This document shows positions 52,858 through 62,829 of a stretch of 64,000 bases of DNA, piece after piece. A program made the translations under genes and the position numbers. Every line of letters begins with the position of its first letter. Position 1 is the first letter of the stretch. The stretch is from Cellulophaga tyrosinoxydans. Its GTDB lineage: Bacteria > Bacteroidota > Bacteroidia > Flavobacteriales > Flavobacteriaceae. The notes under the pieces are model-generated. The model was not told where the DNA came from, made no database searches, and saw only the letters and a program-made list of their open reading frames with translations. The stretch is from assembly GCF_900176415.1 (NCBI RefSeq), contig NZ_FWXO01000006.1:86488-150487 (forward strand). The letters run 5' to 3'.

Positions 52858-53630
52858 TATACTTTTTCCTTATTTTTCTTCAATACTTCTTGTGCTAAGT
52901 TTAGGTAATTGGTTGCTCCTTTACTTGCAGCATCATATTTAATTATACTTTCTCCATAACTTGGAGCCTCGCTTAAACGAACGTTTCTTTGAATGATGGT
53001 ATCAAAAACCATTTCGCTAAAATGCTTACGTACTTCTTCTACCACTTGGTTAGAAAGTCGTAATCGAGAATCGTACATTGTTAATAACATTCCTTCAATA
53101 TCCAAATCTGGATTATGAATTCTTTGCACACTTTTAATGGTGTTCAATAGTTTACCTAAACCTTCTAATGCAAAATACTCGCATTGTATTGGAATTATTA
53201 CTGAATCGGCCGATGTTAAAGCATTTAATGTAAGTAAACCTAATGATGGAGCACAGTCTATTAATATATAATCGTACTTATCTTTTAGGTGCATGATGCT
53301 TTTTTTCATCATGTATTCGCGTTCATCTTTGTCTACCAATTCAATTTCAATAGCTACAAGATCTATATGCGCAGGAATCAAATCAACATTTGGGGATGTT
53401 GTTTCGATAATAGTTTCTTCTGCTTTTTTGGTATGCTCTAACAGTTGATAGGTACCAATTTCGATACTATCTACATCAATTCCGAGCCCAGAAGTTGCAT
53501 TTGCCTGAGGATCTGCATCTATTAAAAGCACCTTTTTTTCCAGCACACCTAGGGACGCGGCTAGATTTACTGTAGTAGTGGTTTTACCCACTCCACCTTT
53601 TTGATTTGCTATGGCTATTATCTTGCCCAT
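52857..53630 (-). CDS. parA: chromosome partitioning ATPase ParA
   Basis: A 257-residue ParA/Soj ATPase. It has the deviant Walker A KGGVGKTTTTVNLAASL (about 11-27), LIDADPQANATSGLG and DYILIDCAPSLGLLTLNAL. It powers origin segregation with ParB. It is the first gene of an operon continuing through dapB and lepB, linking chromosome segregation with envelope genes in one transcript. Confidence 0.97.
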   Translation of the reverse strand: MGKIIAIANQKGGVGKTTTTVNLAASLGVLEKKVLLIDADPQANATSGLGIDVDSIEIGTYQLLEHTKKAEETIIETTSPNVDLIPAHIDLVAIEIELVDKDEREYMMKKSIMHLKDKYDYILIDCAPSLGLLTLNALTSADSVIIPIQCEYFALEGLGKLLNTIKSVQRIHNPDLDIEGMLLTMYDSRLRLSNQVVEEVRKHFSEMVFDTIIQRNVRLSEAPSYGESIIKYDAASKGATNYLNLAQEVLKKNKEKV

Positions 53631-53778
53631 GTTTGTAAGTAAGTTAGGGGCTAAAAATACGATTATTTACAATGCTAAAAAATGTATTTTGTTAACAGTT
53701 CGTGAATAAACACTACTTGTAGCGTTAAAGTTGGTTAAAATTTTAAGTTTTTAGGGAGCTAAGTTATTCAGTTTGTGC

Positions 53779-55947
53779 TTAATCTATCAAAATTTCTAAA
53801 ATTTGAATAGCTGCATCACTAATTTTTGTTCCAGGTCCAAAAACAGCAACTGCTCCTGCATCAAATAAATATTGATAGTCTTGTTTTGGAATTACTCCTC
53901 CAACGATTACCATAATATCTTCTCTGCCATACTTTTTTAATTCTTCTATAACTTGAGGTACTAAGGTTTTGTGTCCTGCAGCTAATGAAGATACTCCAAG
54001 AATATGCACATCATTCTCAACAGCTTGTTTAGCGGCTTCTGCAGGGGTTTGAAAAAGGGGACCAATGTCTACATCAAAACCAAGATCGGCATAACTGGTG
54101 GCTACCACTTTGGCACCACGATCATGACCATCTTGACCCATTTTTGCAATCATTATGCGTGGTCTACGACCATCTTGTTCTGCAAAAGTATCGGCTAGGG
54201 CTCTTGCTTTTTTAAAGCTTTCGTTATCTTGAATTTCTTTTGAGTACACACCAGTAAAGGTTTTAATTACAGCTTTGTGTCTTTTAAAGGCAATTTCTAG
54301 AGCATCACTAATTTCTCCTAATGTGGCTCTTGCTTTTGCCGCTTCCACAGCTAAAGCTAATAAATTGTTTTCACTAAGTTCCTTATTGGCAATAGAATCT
54401 TCTTTTGAAAATTCGGTTTTTAGTTGTGCAGCAGCGGTTAAATTTTGTAAGGCCTCCGCAACTGCCTGTGGATTTCTTTTTTGTTTGATGGCTGCTAAAC
54501 GTTCCAATTGTTGTCTTCTAACTTCTTGGTTGTCTACTTCTAAAATATGTAAAGGATCTTCTTTTTCTAATTGATAACTGTTTACACCTATTATTTTATC
54601 ACGGTTACTATCTATTCTAGCTTGTTTTTTTGCGGCGGCTTCTTCAATACGCATTTTTGGTATTCCGGCTTCAATGGCTTTGGTCATGCCGCCTAAATAT
54701 TCTACTTCTTCTATTAAAGCCCAAGCTTTTTCAACAAGTTCATGGGTTAAGGTTTCTACATAATAACTACCTGCCCACGGATCAACAGTTTTAGTAACTT
54801 TTGTTTCTTCTTGAATAAATAATTGTGTATTTCTAGCAATGCGAGCCGAAAAATCTGTTGGTAAAGCAATAGCTTCGTCTAATGCATTGGTATGCAAACT
54901 TTGTGTTCCACCCAATACCGCTGCCATGGCTTCAATGGTGGTTCGCGCAACATTATTAAAAGGATCTTGCTCTGTTAAACTCCATCCACTTGTCTGACTA
55001 TGGGTTCTGAGTGCTAAAGATTTATCGGACTTTGGATGGAATTGCTTCACCATTTTCGCCCATAACATTCTCGCAGCTCTAAGTTTGGCAATTTCCATAA
55101 AATGGTTCATTCCAATGCCCCAAAAGAAAGATAATCGAGGAGCAAAATCATCAATCTTTAAGCCTGCTTTTAATCCTGTTCTTATATATTCTAAACCGTC
55201 TGCTAACGTGTAGGCTAACTCAATATCTGCCGTAGCACCTGCTTCTTGCATGTGGTAACCAGAAATACTAATGCTATTAAATTTTGGCATGCATTTACTG
55301 GTATACTCAAAAATATCTGCAATAATATTCATAGATGGTGCAGGAGGGTAGATGTAGGTGTTGCGCACCATAAACTCCTTTAAAATATCATTTTGTATGG
55401 TACCCGAAAGTTGTTCTAAAGAAACTCCTTGTTCTTGTGCAGCCACTATATAAAAGGCTAAAATGGGTAAAACGGCACCATTCATAGTCATAGAAACCGA
55501 CATTTCACCTAAAGGAATACCATCAAATAAAATTTTCATATCCTCCACGGAGTCTATGGCAACGCCTGCTTTTCCAACATCACCAACAACACGCTCGTGA
55601 TCGCTATCGTAACCGCGATGTGTAGGCAAATCAAAAGCTACAGAAAGTCCTTTTTGACCCCCTTTTAAATTGCGTCTGTAAAAAGCATTACTTTCTTCGG
55701 CAGTAGAAAATCCGGCATATTGTCTTATGGTCCACGGTCTTTGTACATACATAGTGGCGTACGGGCCTCTTAAAAATGGAGGGATACCTGCGGCAAATGC
55801 TATATGCTCAAGCGATTCAATATCTTTTTCTTGATAAACAGATTTTATATCGATACCTTCTGAGGTCTCAAACGCAGCAATCGGAGCATGTTGCTCTTTG
55901 GTAGAAACTTTGGATAGGCCGATATGTTGAAGGTCTTTTCTACTCAT
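53779..55947 (-). CDS. scpA: methylmalonyl-CoA mutase large subunit
   Basis: A 722-residue cobalamin-dependent enzyme that interconverts methylmalonyl-CoA and succinyl-CoA. The barrel domain shows [28 protein letters not shown] and [16 protein letters not shown]. The C-terminal B12-binding domain (about 590-722) has the cobalt-ligand motif [11 protein letters not shown], then [13 protein letters not shown]. It overlaps the small subunit by 8 bases, so both are translated together for the heterodimer. Confidence 0.96.
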   Translation of the reverse strand: MSRKDLQHIGLSKVSTKEQHAPIAAFETSEGIDIKSVYQEKDIESLEHIAFAAGIPPFLRGPYATMYVQRPWTIRQYAGFSTAEESNAFYRRNLKGGQKGLSVAFDLPTHRGYDSDHERVVGDVGKAGVAIDSVEDMKILFDGIPLGEMSVSMTMNGAVLPILAFYIVAAQEQGVSLEQLSGTIQNDILKEFMVRNTYIYPPAPSMNIIADIFEYTSKCMPKFNSISISGYHMQEAGATADIELAYTLADGLEYIRTGLKAGLKIDDFAPRLSFFWGIGMNHFMEIAKLRAARMLWAKMVKQFHPKSDKSLALRTHSQTSGWSLTEQDPFNNVARTTIEAMAAVLGGTQSLHTNALDEAIALPTDFSARIARNTQLFIQEETKVTKTVDPWAGSYYVETLTHELVEKAWALIEEVEYLGGMTKAIEAGIPKMRIEEAAAKKQARIDSNRDKIIGVNSYQLEKEDPLHILEVDNQEVRRQQLERLAAIKQKRNPQAVAEALQNLTAAAQLKTEFSKEDSIANKELSENNLLALAVEAAKARATLGEISDALEIAFKRHKAVIKTFTGVYSKEIQDNESFKKARALADTFAEQDGRRPRIMIAKMGQDGHDRGAKVVATSYADLGFDVDIGPLFQTPAEAAKQAVENDVHILGVSSLAAGHKTLVPQVIEELKKYGREDIMVIVGGVIPKQDYQYLFDAGAVAVFGPGTKISDAAIQILEILID

Positions 55948-57307
55948 CTTCCAATCTTTTTTGTTCTAGAACTTCTGCTAAGCGTTTTTCTATAATTGGT
56001 TCTATAATCGATTTTCTTGGCTTATTTTTTACAAAAGGATAAAGTTCTAATTCGCCTTTCATTTTATCTATGCTCGAATCGTATTTATTAGTACCAACTA
56101 AAATTTCTTTTCTAGCATCAAAAAGATCTTGCTCTTTTTGGGCACTTTCCTTTATTTTTTTCTGAATGGCATGGCTTTTCAACTGACTTAAAAATCCGCC
56201 TGCTTTTTCCAAATTTTTGAATAATTCCAAGGCTTTTTCTGCCAATTGGTTGGTGATACTTTCTATATAGTACGCACCATCTGAAGGATTTGTAGTTTTA
56301 TCAAAATAACTTTCTTCCTTTAAAATCACTAATTGATTTCTAGCAATGCGCTCTGCAAAATCGTTGGTTTTATGATAAATAGCATCATAAGGTAAATTGC
56401 AAACGGCATCTGCACCACCCAATATGGCCGACATGCATTCTGTGGTGCTACGGAGCATATTGGTATTATAATCGTATAATGTTTTATTTCTTTTCGATGG
56501 CACAGCCAGAATTTCACAGGTCTGTTTAGCACCATATTCCATAGCCAAAGCATTCCAAAGTATCCGAAGGGCTCTTATTTTTGCTATTTCAAAAAAATAA
56601 TTGGCTCCCATAGAAACCTTAAAAGTCACCGTAATAGTAGGTAAAGCAGCTTCAGAAATTTGATTTAAATATTCGTTGGCATGCGCTATTGCATAAGCTA
56701 ATTGTTGCACGGTATTGGCGCCTGCGTTTTGATACAAAGTAGCATCAATCGTAAGGGAATGGCTGTCTTTTAATAATGCCGAAAACTGTTCGAAATCGTT
56801 CTCTAAAGTATCGTGCCAATTGCCCGTTTTGCTTAGGTTATTGATGATATCAAAATTAAAATAGATGCCAGCAATCGAGGGGTTCTGCAAACGAGTAAAT
56901 TTTGAAATATAGTCTACAGATAAAAACTTGAATTCGAGATATAATTTGGTACTTTCTAAATTAATGTTATTCAGTAGCGTATTCACCTCAATATCATCAG
57001 AAGGTATACTAAACAAAATACTTTCAGCGCCTCTATCCAATGCTTTTAGCGCTTTTTTGTTGGCTATTTCGGCATTACCAGCATAAATAGCTTGGGTAAT
57101 TTTCCAACCATCTTTTTTTTGTACGGTATTTTCAATTCCTTCAAGATCTTCGGCATGGTAAAAGGGTTTTACTTTTATCCCTTCCAAAGATTCCCATACT
57201 AAGGTTTCGTTATAGTCTTTTCCTTTCAGATCAAACTGAATTTTTTGCTTCCACTGCTTGGCAGAAACCTCAGAGAATTCATTAAAAAGATTGTTACTAC
57301 TCTTCAT
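55940..57307 (-). CDS. mutA: methylmalonyl-CoA mutase small subunit
   Basis: A 455-residue homologue of the large subunit ([54 protein letters not shown]). The C-terminal B12-binding domain is absent, as in the non-catalytic Bacteroidota small subunit, which stabilises the heterodimer. It overlaps the ftsB/divIC-like gene by 11 bases upstream and scpA by 8 bases downstream. Confidence 0.94.
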   Translation of the reverse strand: MKSSNNLFNEFSEVSAKQWKQKIQFDLKGKDYNETLVWESLEGIKVKPFYHAEDLEGIENTVQKKDGWKITQAIYAGNAEIANKKALKALDRGAESILFSIPSDDIEVNTLLNNINLESTKLYLEFKFLSVDYISKFTRLQNPSIAGIYFNFDIINNLSKTGNWHDTLENDFEQFSALLKDSHSLTIDATLYQNAGANTVQQLAYAIAHANEYLNQISEAALPTITVTFKVSMGANYFFEIAKIRALRILWNALAMEYGAKQTCEILAVPSKRNKTLYDYNTNMLRSTTECMSAILGGADAVCNLPYDAIYHKTNDFAERIARNQLVILKEESYFDKTTNPSDGAYYIESITNQLAEKALELFKNLEKAGGFLSQLKSHAIQKKIKESAQKEQDLFDARKEILVGTNKYDSSIDKMKGELELYPFVKNKPRKSIIEPIIEKRLAEVLEQKRLEDE

Positions 57308-57629
57308 CCTTTAGGTTTAAACTGTCTTCGTACTCTATCAAATAAATTTCTTCGTTTTGTCTTTTTAAGTAATATTGTTCCCTAGCAAATTTTTTAAGTT
57401 CTTCTTTATCGGATAGTTTTTCAATAATCACCTTATCCTTGGCAATTTCTTCTTTTAGGTATTCTCTAGTTTTTTCTAAGTTGTTTATTTCTTTTTTAAG
57501 CTCCCAGTGAATTAGTAAAGAGTTGGTGTCAAAAAACAACATCCAAATAACAAAAACAGTAAGCACCATAACATACATGTTTGAGGCTACTTTAAACCAT
57601 TTTTTAGTTTTTAACTCGTTTAAATTCAT
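57297..57629 (-). CDS. FtsB/DivIC-like septum formation initiator
   Basis: A 110-residue single-pass protein. A basic N-terminus and one transmembrane helix (about 15-34) are followed by a coiled coil (about 36-85, with LEKTREYLKEEIAKDKVIIE) and the family end motif EELKKFAREQYYLKRQNEEIYLIE. It should belong to the divisome FtsQLB-type complex. It overlaps the mutA start by 11 bases and lies 32 bases after udk. Confidence 0.9.
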   Translation of the reverse strand: MNLNELKTKKWFKVASNMYVMVLTVFVIWMLFFDTNSLLIHWELKKEINNLEKTREYLKEEIAKDKVIIEKLSDKEELKKFAREQYYLKRQNEEIYLIEYEDSLNLKDEE

Positions 57630-57661
57630 AAGGTTCTTTTAAGAGACTATGGTGTATTAAC

Positions 57662-58270
57662 TTATACTAGTTTTTCGTTAATAATACTTTTTACAATTTC
57701 TACAGCAACTGTATTGTATTTGTTATTGGGGATGATAATATCCGCATATTCTTTGGTAGGCTCAATGAATTCTTCGTGCATTGGCTTAATAATAGATTGG
57801 TATTTAGTAATGGTATCATCTAGATCCCAACCACGCTCGTTTACATCTCTTTTTAATCGGCGTATTAAGCGTTCATCAGAATCGGCATGTACAAATATTT
57901 TAATATCGAACATTTTTCGAATTTCAGGATTTGTCAAAATCAAAATACCTTCAACAATCATCACTTTTCTAGGGTGCGTAGGTACCGTTTCATCGGTTCG
58001 GTTGCATTCTAAAAAAGAGTATACGGGTTGTTGAATAGATTTTCCTTCTCGCAACTCTTTTAAATGCTGTGTTAATAGTTCAAAATCGATAGAATTTGGA
58101 TGGTCAAAATTTGTTTTTCTACGGTCTTGTAAGGTCAAGTGCGACAAATCGTTATAATAAGAATCTTGAGAGATGACACCAACTTCCCCTATAGGAAGCT
58201 CGTTAATGATCTGATTTACTACCGTTGTTTTACCACAACCTGTTCCTCCCGCAATTCCAATTATAAGCAT
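57662..58270 (-). CDS. udk: uridine kinase
   Basis: A 202-residue kinase that phosphorylates uridine and cytidine in pyrimidine salvage. Motifs are GIAGGTGCGKTTVVNQI (P-loop, about 4-20), SQDSYYNDLSHL, FDHPNSIDFELL, and VEGILILTNPEIRKMFDIKIFVHAD. It is the first gene of the operon with ftsB/divIC and the mutase. A TATTTTTG promoter box lies 17 bases upstream. Confidence 0.96.
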   Translation of the reverse strand: MLIIGIAGGTGCGKTTVVNQIINELPIGEVGVISQDSYYNDLSHLTLQDRRKTNFDHPNSIDFELLTQHLKELREGKSIQQPVYSFLECNRTDETVPTHPRKVMIVEGILILTNPEIRKMFDIKIFVHADSDERLIRRLKRDVNERGWDLDDTITKYQSIIKPMHEEFIEPTKEYADIIIPNNKYNTVAVEIVKSIINEKLV

Positions 58271-58287
58271 TCTAAACTATTTTGTGA

Positions 58288-58295
58288 CAAAAATA
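58288..58295 (-). promoter_or_regulatory. -7 promoter box of udk
   Basis: TATTTTTG on the minus strand, 17 bases before the ATG at 58270. It is divergent to the box of the MFS gene. Confidence 0.55.
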
Positions 58296-58410
58296 GGTAT
58301 TTGAAATCGAATTGACCACTGGTACATGCAAACAAATTTTAAAGGCAATTGGCATATTAATTTTAGGTAAAATGATAGGGTTTTACTGCTTTTAAATAAT
58401 TGCTTATCCG

Positions 58411-58418
58411 TATTTTTG
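58411..58418 (+). promoter_or_regulatory. -7 promoter box of the MFS gene
   Basis: TATTTTTG ends only 4 bases before the ATG at 58423, so transcription should start at or beside the start codon. Confidence 0.5.
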
Positions 58419-58422
58419 CCGA

Positions 58423-59637
58423 ATGAAAAATGAAAAGGCAAAACCTAGTTTTGAATTTGTAGCCTTAATGGCTTCATTAATGTCGATTGTAGCGTTATCT
58501 ATTGATGCGCTTTTACCTGCCTTGTCTAATATTGGTATTGCTATACATAGTTTAGATGCCACCGATCATCAGTTGCTTATTACCATGATTTTTTTAGGCT
58601 TAGGCGTTGGTCAATTATTTTTTGGTCCGTTGTCGGATAGCTTCGGTAGAAAACCCATTATTTATATTGGTTTTGCCTTGTTTATCCTTTCTAGTTTGCT
58701 CTGTATTTTTGCCACCAGTCTAGAAATGATGATTATAGGTAGAATTTTACAAGGTATAGGATTGTCTGCTGCCCGAACTATATCAATTTCTATTATTAGA
58801 GATACCTACGAGGGTAATTATATGGCCAAAGTAATGTCGTTTGTTACCGCGTTTTTTATCTTAATTCCTGTCGTTGCGCCTGCTTTTGGGAAGTTAATTT
58901 TAGACAATTTGGGGTGGCAAGCCATTTTCTACATGCAGATGTTTTTTGCCTTGATTATCGGTATTTGGTTTTGGAAAAGGCAGCCAGAAACCTTACACCC
59001 AGAATATAAAGTTACGTTTACCGGTCGTGTTTTTATAGACGGACTAAAGGAGCTAGTAAAATATAAAGAAACCTTGGCCTGTACGACCATATCTGGCTTA
59101 ATCACAGGAGCTTTTTTAGTGTATTTAAGTTCTGCGCAACATGTTTTTGAAGACCAGTATAATTTAAAGGAAACATTTCCTTATTTATTTGCGGCTTTGG
59201 CGGTTTCTATTGGAACTTCTACGTTTTTAAATGGTACGCTTGTATTGCGTTTTGGTATGCGTAAATTGGCATTTATTGCCTTGATCAGTTTTACAACATT
59301 ATCTTTAGGGTATGTGGCTTTATTTTGGGGTACAGCTAACCCAAGCGTTGTTATATTGATGTTGTTTTTGTCCCTTATTTTCTTTTGCCTTGGGTTTATT
59401 TGGGGAAATATGCGTTCTATTGCTATGGAGCCAATTGGTCATATTGCAGGGATAGGCGCTGCCATAACAGGATTCATTTCTACGGTAGTTTCTATCCCTA
59501 TTGCCACTTTTATAGGAAGTTTTGTAACGATTACCGTATTGCCTTTATTTGTTGGATTAGGAATTTGTGGCATTGTTGCCATAATTATATTTGTAATCTT
59601 TAGGCAACCTGCTTCCGAAGTGGTTTTAGAAGGGTAA
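58423..59637 (+). CDS. MFS multidrug efflux transporter, Bcr/CflA type
   Basis: A 404-residue transporter with twelve hydrophobic segments. The motif-A loop is GPLSDSFGRKPIIYIGFALF as a continuous stretch between helices 2 and 3. Bcr/CflA features are SIDALLPALSNIG in helix 1 and GRILQGIGLSAARTIS in helix 4. It should export drugs or metabolites by proton antiport; the substrate is unknown. The promoter box lies so close that the message may be leaderless. Confidence 0.93.
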   Translation: MKNEKAKPSFEFVALMASLMSIVALSIDALLPALSNIGIAIHSLDATDHQLLITMIFLGLGVGQLFFGPLSDSFGRKPIIYIGFALFILSSLLCIFATSLEMMIIGRILQGIGLSAARTISISIIRDTYEGNYMAKVMSFVTAFFILIPVVAPAFGKLILDNLGWQAIFYMQMFFALIIGIWFWKRQPETLHPEYKVTFTGRVFIDGLKELVKYKETLACTTISGLITGAFLVYLSSAQHVFEDQYNLKETFPYLFAALAVSIGTSTFLNGTLVLRFGMRKLAFIALISFTTLSLGYVALFWGTANPSVVILMLFLSLIFFCLGFIWGNMRSIAMEPIGHIAGIGAAITGFISTVVSIPIATFIGSFVTITVLPLFVGLGICGIVAIIIFVIFRQPASEVVLEG

Positions 59638-59705
59638 TCTGATTGATTTTTACAGCATCGGATTTCATCGGTTCTAGATTTTTTATGAACTAGCGAATAG
59701 CTTAC

Positions 59706-60209
59706 TTAATGCAAACTAATTACTTTGGTAATCGTCCATTTTTCAATTCCTTGCTTCCAAATTACAATAAATTTACTAGGTTTAGAAATGGCATCTGGTT
59801 CTTCGTTATTATAAAATTTATGGTAGCCAATTTCTATTGCTCCGTAATTATTAATAGGATAAACTTCTATACTACCTTCCAATAAAGTACGTGTAACTTT
59901 GTTACAAATATTATTTTGAAGTGCCATTAATAGCTCTGGTTTAGAGGTAGACAAGCCCCCTTTGTCATGAAAAAATTCTAGGTCATCATCATATAATGCC
60001 GCCTGGGTTTCCATATCGCAGGAGTTGTAGGCATCAAAATAGGTTTTATCTAAGGCTACAATAGTGTCATAGATTTCTTGATTGATGGGCACATAAACGG
60101 CTTCTTTAATGTCTTGATAGGTTTCTTGATAGGTTTCTTGAGCTGTGCTGATTGCTGTTAAGAATACAATTACTGTGAATGCGACTGATTTAATTTTGTT
60201 CATTATCAT
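59706..60209 (-). CDS. secreted NTF2-like (DUF4440) protein
   Basis: A 167-residue protein with a signal peptide (about 1-23, ending AISTAQ). The NTF2-like domain (about 45-165) has YFDAYNSCDMETQAALYDDD, LEFFHDKGG and a final beta strand KFIVIWKQGIEKWTITKV. A short repeat (QETYQETYQD) immediately follows the predicted cleavage site and is coded by tandem 12-bp DNA units. No catalytic role is evident. ATG codons at 60209 and 60203 are both possible starts. Confidence 0.82.
   Translation of the reverse strand: MIMNKIKSVAFTVIVFLTAISTAQETYQETYQDIKEAVYVPINQEIYDTIVALDKTYFDAYNSCDMETQAALYDDDLEFFHDKGGLSTSKPELLMALQNNICNKVTRTLLEGSIEVYPINNYGAIEIGYHKFYNNEEPDAISKPSKFIVIWKQGIEKWTITKVISLH
60111..60142. repeat. 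12-bp tandem repeat inside the NTF2-like gene
   Basis: GTTTCTTGATAG at 60121-60132 is followed by GTTTCTTGA (60133-60141) and preceded by the related GTCTTGATAG. The frame is kept because the unit is four codons. Confidence 0.8.
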
Positions 60210-60244
60210 GATGTTTTTTTTTTGATGATTGATTGATTTTATTT

Positions 60245-60967
60245 TTAATTATTTACTTTATTTCTCCTTGTATATTTTCTGATGCTTGGTGATGACGTAA
60301 ACCATAACAGAAAGCCACTCATAACGGTGATAACCCCTAATAGCGAAAATGCTCGTAATACTGTGGTATTAAAATTATCGCGCCCTTCATAATCCATCGT
60401 GTGGGTCATCCATAAAAAATCGAACCAACGCCAATCGCGGTGACGTACCGTTTGGAATTTTCCATCTTTGATAGATACGTAGGCTTTTACGGCTTCATCA
60501 CTGGTATAAGAAATTACATATGCTGGCAATAGCTTTTCGCGGTACTCGTGGTGTTTGCCAGTGTGGTGTATACCAGTTACCGAAGCTACTTCTAAATCAC
60601 TTTTCATATGGTTTTGAGCAATGTATAAGGCCTCTTCTTTGGTGATGCTATCTTTTGCCGTACCCTCAAGTGCATTGTAAAGTTGGGTGTTATTAACCCA
60701 GTAATGCGGAATGCCCTTAATATCTCGTAGCTCTATGGTTTGTATGTTGTCTGAAAGGGGAAGTTTAGACGGACTTATAAGCTGCTCAAAAGCTTTTGGG
60801 GTATAGTTAGGATTTTTAAAATGGTCGCCGTGTATTTCGTCTAAATTGGTCCAACTAAAATACAAACCGCTTAAGGTCCATAATAGAAACTGAATACCTA
60901 AAAATAAACCTAAATACCTGTGGGTTTTTCTAATTTTAAGCGCGGTATTTCTTTTCACTATAACCAT
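60245..60967 (-). CDS. PepSY domain membrane protein
   Basis: I start at 60967 (240 residues, VIVKRNTALKIRK). A longer frame to 61030 would overlap the ASCH gene by 26 bases and begin with an unlikely N-terminus. It has an N-terminal transmembrane helix with THRYLGLFLGIQFLLWTLSG, a periplasmic PepSY domain (about 100-180; TKEEALYIAQNHM) and a C-terminal helix (about 205-230, LLGVITVMSGFLLWF). Histidines in the helices recall PepSY-TM proteins of iron-uptake or reductase systems. The function is uncertain. Confidence 0.82.
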   Translation of the reverse strand: MVIVKRNTALKIRKTHRYLGLFLGIQFLLWTLSGLYFSWTNLDEIHGDHFKNPNYTPKAFEQLISPSKLPLSDNIQTIELRDIKGIPHYWVNNTQLYNALEGTAKDSITKEEALYIAQNHMKSDLEVASVTGIHHTGKHHEYREKLLPAYVISYTSDEAVKAYVSIKDGKFQTVRHRDWRWFDFLWMTHTMDYEGRDNFNTTVLRAFSLLGVITVMSGFLLWFTSSPSIRKYTRRNKVNN

Positions 60968-61004
60968 TTTTTTTGAAGCTATGAATTTAAAACAAAAACG
61001 GATA

Positions 61005-61556
61005 TTATTTAGTAGTCCAAATAGTTTCAAATTTTTCGCAAAAAATAAGCATGTTTTCTGTTGGTTTTACGCCGCTTACTTTTGAAAATTCTTCAAAAAA
61101 GTCCCAATGCGCTTTTTTCCATTTTTCAAGCGGTTCTATAGTTGTTCCTAAATCTAGTGCTGCGTAGTCTGCCGTAATTTCATTAAACGGAACAATAGCC
61201 ACACTTTTAATTTCTATAATCGCCATAGCTTCCCCATCAAAATTGGTGATGATGCGTTTGGTACCTACCGTAGGCACATCCATTTCATAAATGGTGTATA
61301 AGGAGTATAAAGATGAACTAGCTTGTTTTTTACCACTTACCGTTAATTCCGCTAGCCGATCTGCATCTTCTTTATTATTATGAAAATACCAAGACTCGGG
61401 GAGTTCATCATTTTTAAATTCTGGATGTTCTTGAATATAGCTATTCCAGATGGCATAAACCGATTGGTCTAGACCGTCTTCCGCTAGCACTTCCTTTTTT
61501 GGATCACTTTTGCAGCTGAAGAGGAGTAGTACTAGAATTAGGGAGAGGTGTTTCAT
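61005..61556 (-). CDS. lipoprotein with an ASCH domain
   Basis: A 183-residue protein with a clear lipobox (LLLFSC, C15), so it should be exported and lipid-anchored. The rest is an ASCH (PUA-like) domain: LPESWYFHNNKEDADRLAEL, VSGKKQASSSLYSLY, GTKRIITNFDGEAMAIIEI, and WDFFEEFSKVSG. ASCH domains usually act on RNA or nucleosides in the cytoplasm, which makes the envelope location odd. It stands 37 bases upstream of the PepSY gene's start. Confidence 0.85.
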   Translation of the reverse strand: MKHLSLILVLLLFSCKSDPKKEVLAEDGLDQSVYAIWNSYIQEHPEFKNDELPESWYFHNNKEDADRLAELTVSGKKQASSSLYSLYTIYEMDVPTVGTKRIITNFDGEAMAIIEIKSVAIVPFNEITADYAALDLGTTIEPLEKWKKAHWDFFEEFSKVSGVKPTENMLIFCEKFETIWTTK

Positions 61557-61672
61557 TGGTTTTGAAGTATTAAGTTACTTTATGGTTTTTTGTGCAGTTT
61601 TAAAATAAAGATCTAATAAATGAATAACAGCCTAAACTAGCAATTTTTTATATGCTTTGTAGTGATTAATGA

Positions 61673-62827
61673 TTATAATTGTTCTATTAGTTTTTTAATT
61701 CGTTCAAATTGATTGTCTTTTTCTAATGGATTAATTTTATTAAATGATAACTGTGAAATATTTTGGTTTAAAACTTTTATTTTGTTGAGCATGGGTATAA
61801 TATATTTCATAAAATGACTAAAATGCTGTTCAATGTCAGAATAATTAGAGGCTAATTTATAACCTGGTTTGCCGGAATGACTAATAATAAACAGGCCTTC
61901 ATATCTTAAATCTCTTATTAATAGTCGAAGTTTATCTTCATTTATAGTTTTTGAGAAATTTTTCAAAAAACTAATTAACTCAAAGCTAGGAACAAGTCTT
62001 TCTGAATCAATTTTTGAATTTGTATATAAGTATTCCAATAATCTCCTTTTCAAAGCATCTTCGCTTTTTTGAGATAACTCAAGATAATTTTTTAATGATT
62101 CAAGATTTAATTGGCTAATTTCCTTACTCAAAGTTTTTGTTTGTTTAACTTCTTTATTACTAATCTTTAGATAAGGATAATAACTGACGGACATTCTTGT
62201 ATGAAGAATTTCATAAATTTTAGAGCTTTCAGAATTGTAATGACTTAAGCAAAAAAGACGACCTAACGAACCAGCGATTATGTCTGCAAGTTGCACTAGT
62301 TTTTCGTCAGTTTTATCATCTGAAAGTTCAAATGTTCTATCAGGATTAAAAAGGTCTCTTTGTGTTCCGTAATTATCTATAAAATTGACTAATTCTGTTC
62401 TAAAATTATCAAAACCTAATTTGTCTAAATATATATTATAAGAACTGTATACCTGATTATATTTTCTAATTAATACCTTTTGAAAATATTTATAAAATGT
62501 TTTTTTAAACCTTAGCCCACCTTCATCTTTGTCTAATTTACTTTTGTCGATTACTAGAACATCAATAGTGAAATCTAAATTCTCTTTTAAATAATTAAGT
62601 ATATCTAATCTTTTTTGAAAATATTTTTTATCTCCAAGGTTTTTTGATTTTATATCATTTCCTAATCTAAATTTTTTACAGATTTCCTTTCGCAAAGTTC
62701 TTGCGCTTTCAACTTCAGATTCTGGAATAATTATAGATGCATAAACAAAATGACTGAACGTACCTTGTTTAGAAAGGTCTAAATGTGAATTTCCAAATTC
62801 ATCAATAAATATTTTCGCTTTTTCCAA
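61673..62827 (-). CDS. DUF3800 protein with a C-terminal winged-helix-like domain
   Basis: A 384-residue protein. The DUF3800 domain (about 1-200) starts FIDEFGNSH (D9, E10) and has acidic residues D135 (YLDKLGF) and D182 (LVQLADIIAGSLGR), an arrangement like RNase H-fold nucleases. The C-terminal part (about 270-340) reads like a winged helix, with LRLLIRDLRYEGLFIISHSG and GYKLA. This would combine a possible nuclease with a DNA-binding module. It starts 2 bases after the Zn-ribbon/DUF4145-like gene, so the two form a cassette. Confidence 0.78.
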   Translation of the reverse strand: MEKAKIFIDEFGNSHLDLSKQGTFSHFVYASIIIPESEVESARTLRKEICKKFRLGNDIKSKNLGDKKYFQKRLDILNYLKENLDFTIDVLVIDKSKLDKDEGGLRFKKTFYKYFQKVLIRKYNQVYSSYNIYLDKLGFDNFRTELVNFIDNYGTQRDLFNPDRTFELSDDKTDEKLVQLADIIAGSLGRLFCLSHYNSESSKIYEILHTRMSVSYYPYLKISNKEVKQTKTLSKEISQLNLESLKNYLELSQKSEDALKRRLLEYLYTNSKIDSERLVPSFELISFLKNFSKTINEDKLRLLIRDLRYEGLFIISHSGKPGYKLASNYSDIEQHFSHFMKYIIPMLNKIKVLNQNISQLSFNKINPLEKDNQFERIKKLIEQL

Positions 62828-62829
62828 GG

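Noticed and set aside
59385..59603. Cys/Tyr/His-rich 72-codon frame inside the MFS gene
   Set aside because: It is an out-of-frame reading of transmembrane helices; its unusual composition follows from the U-rich codons.
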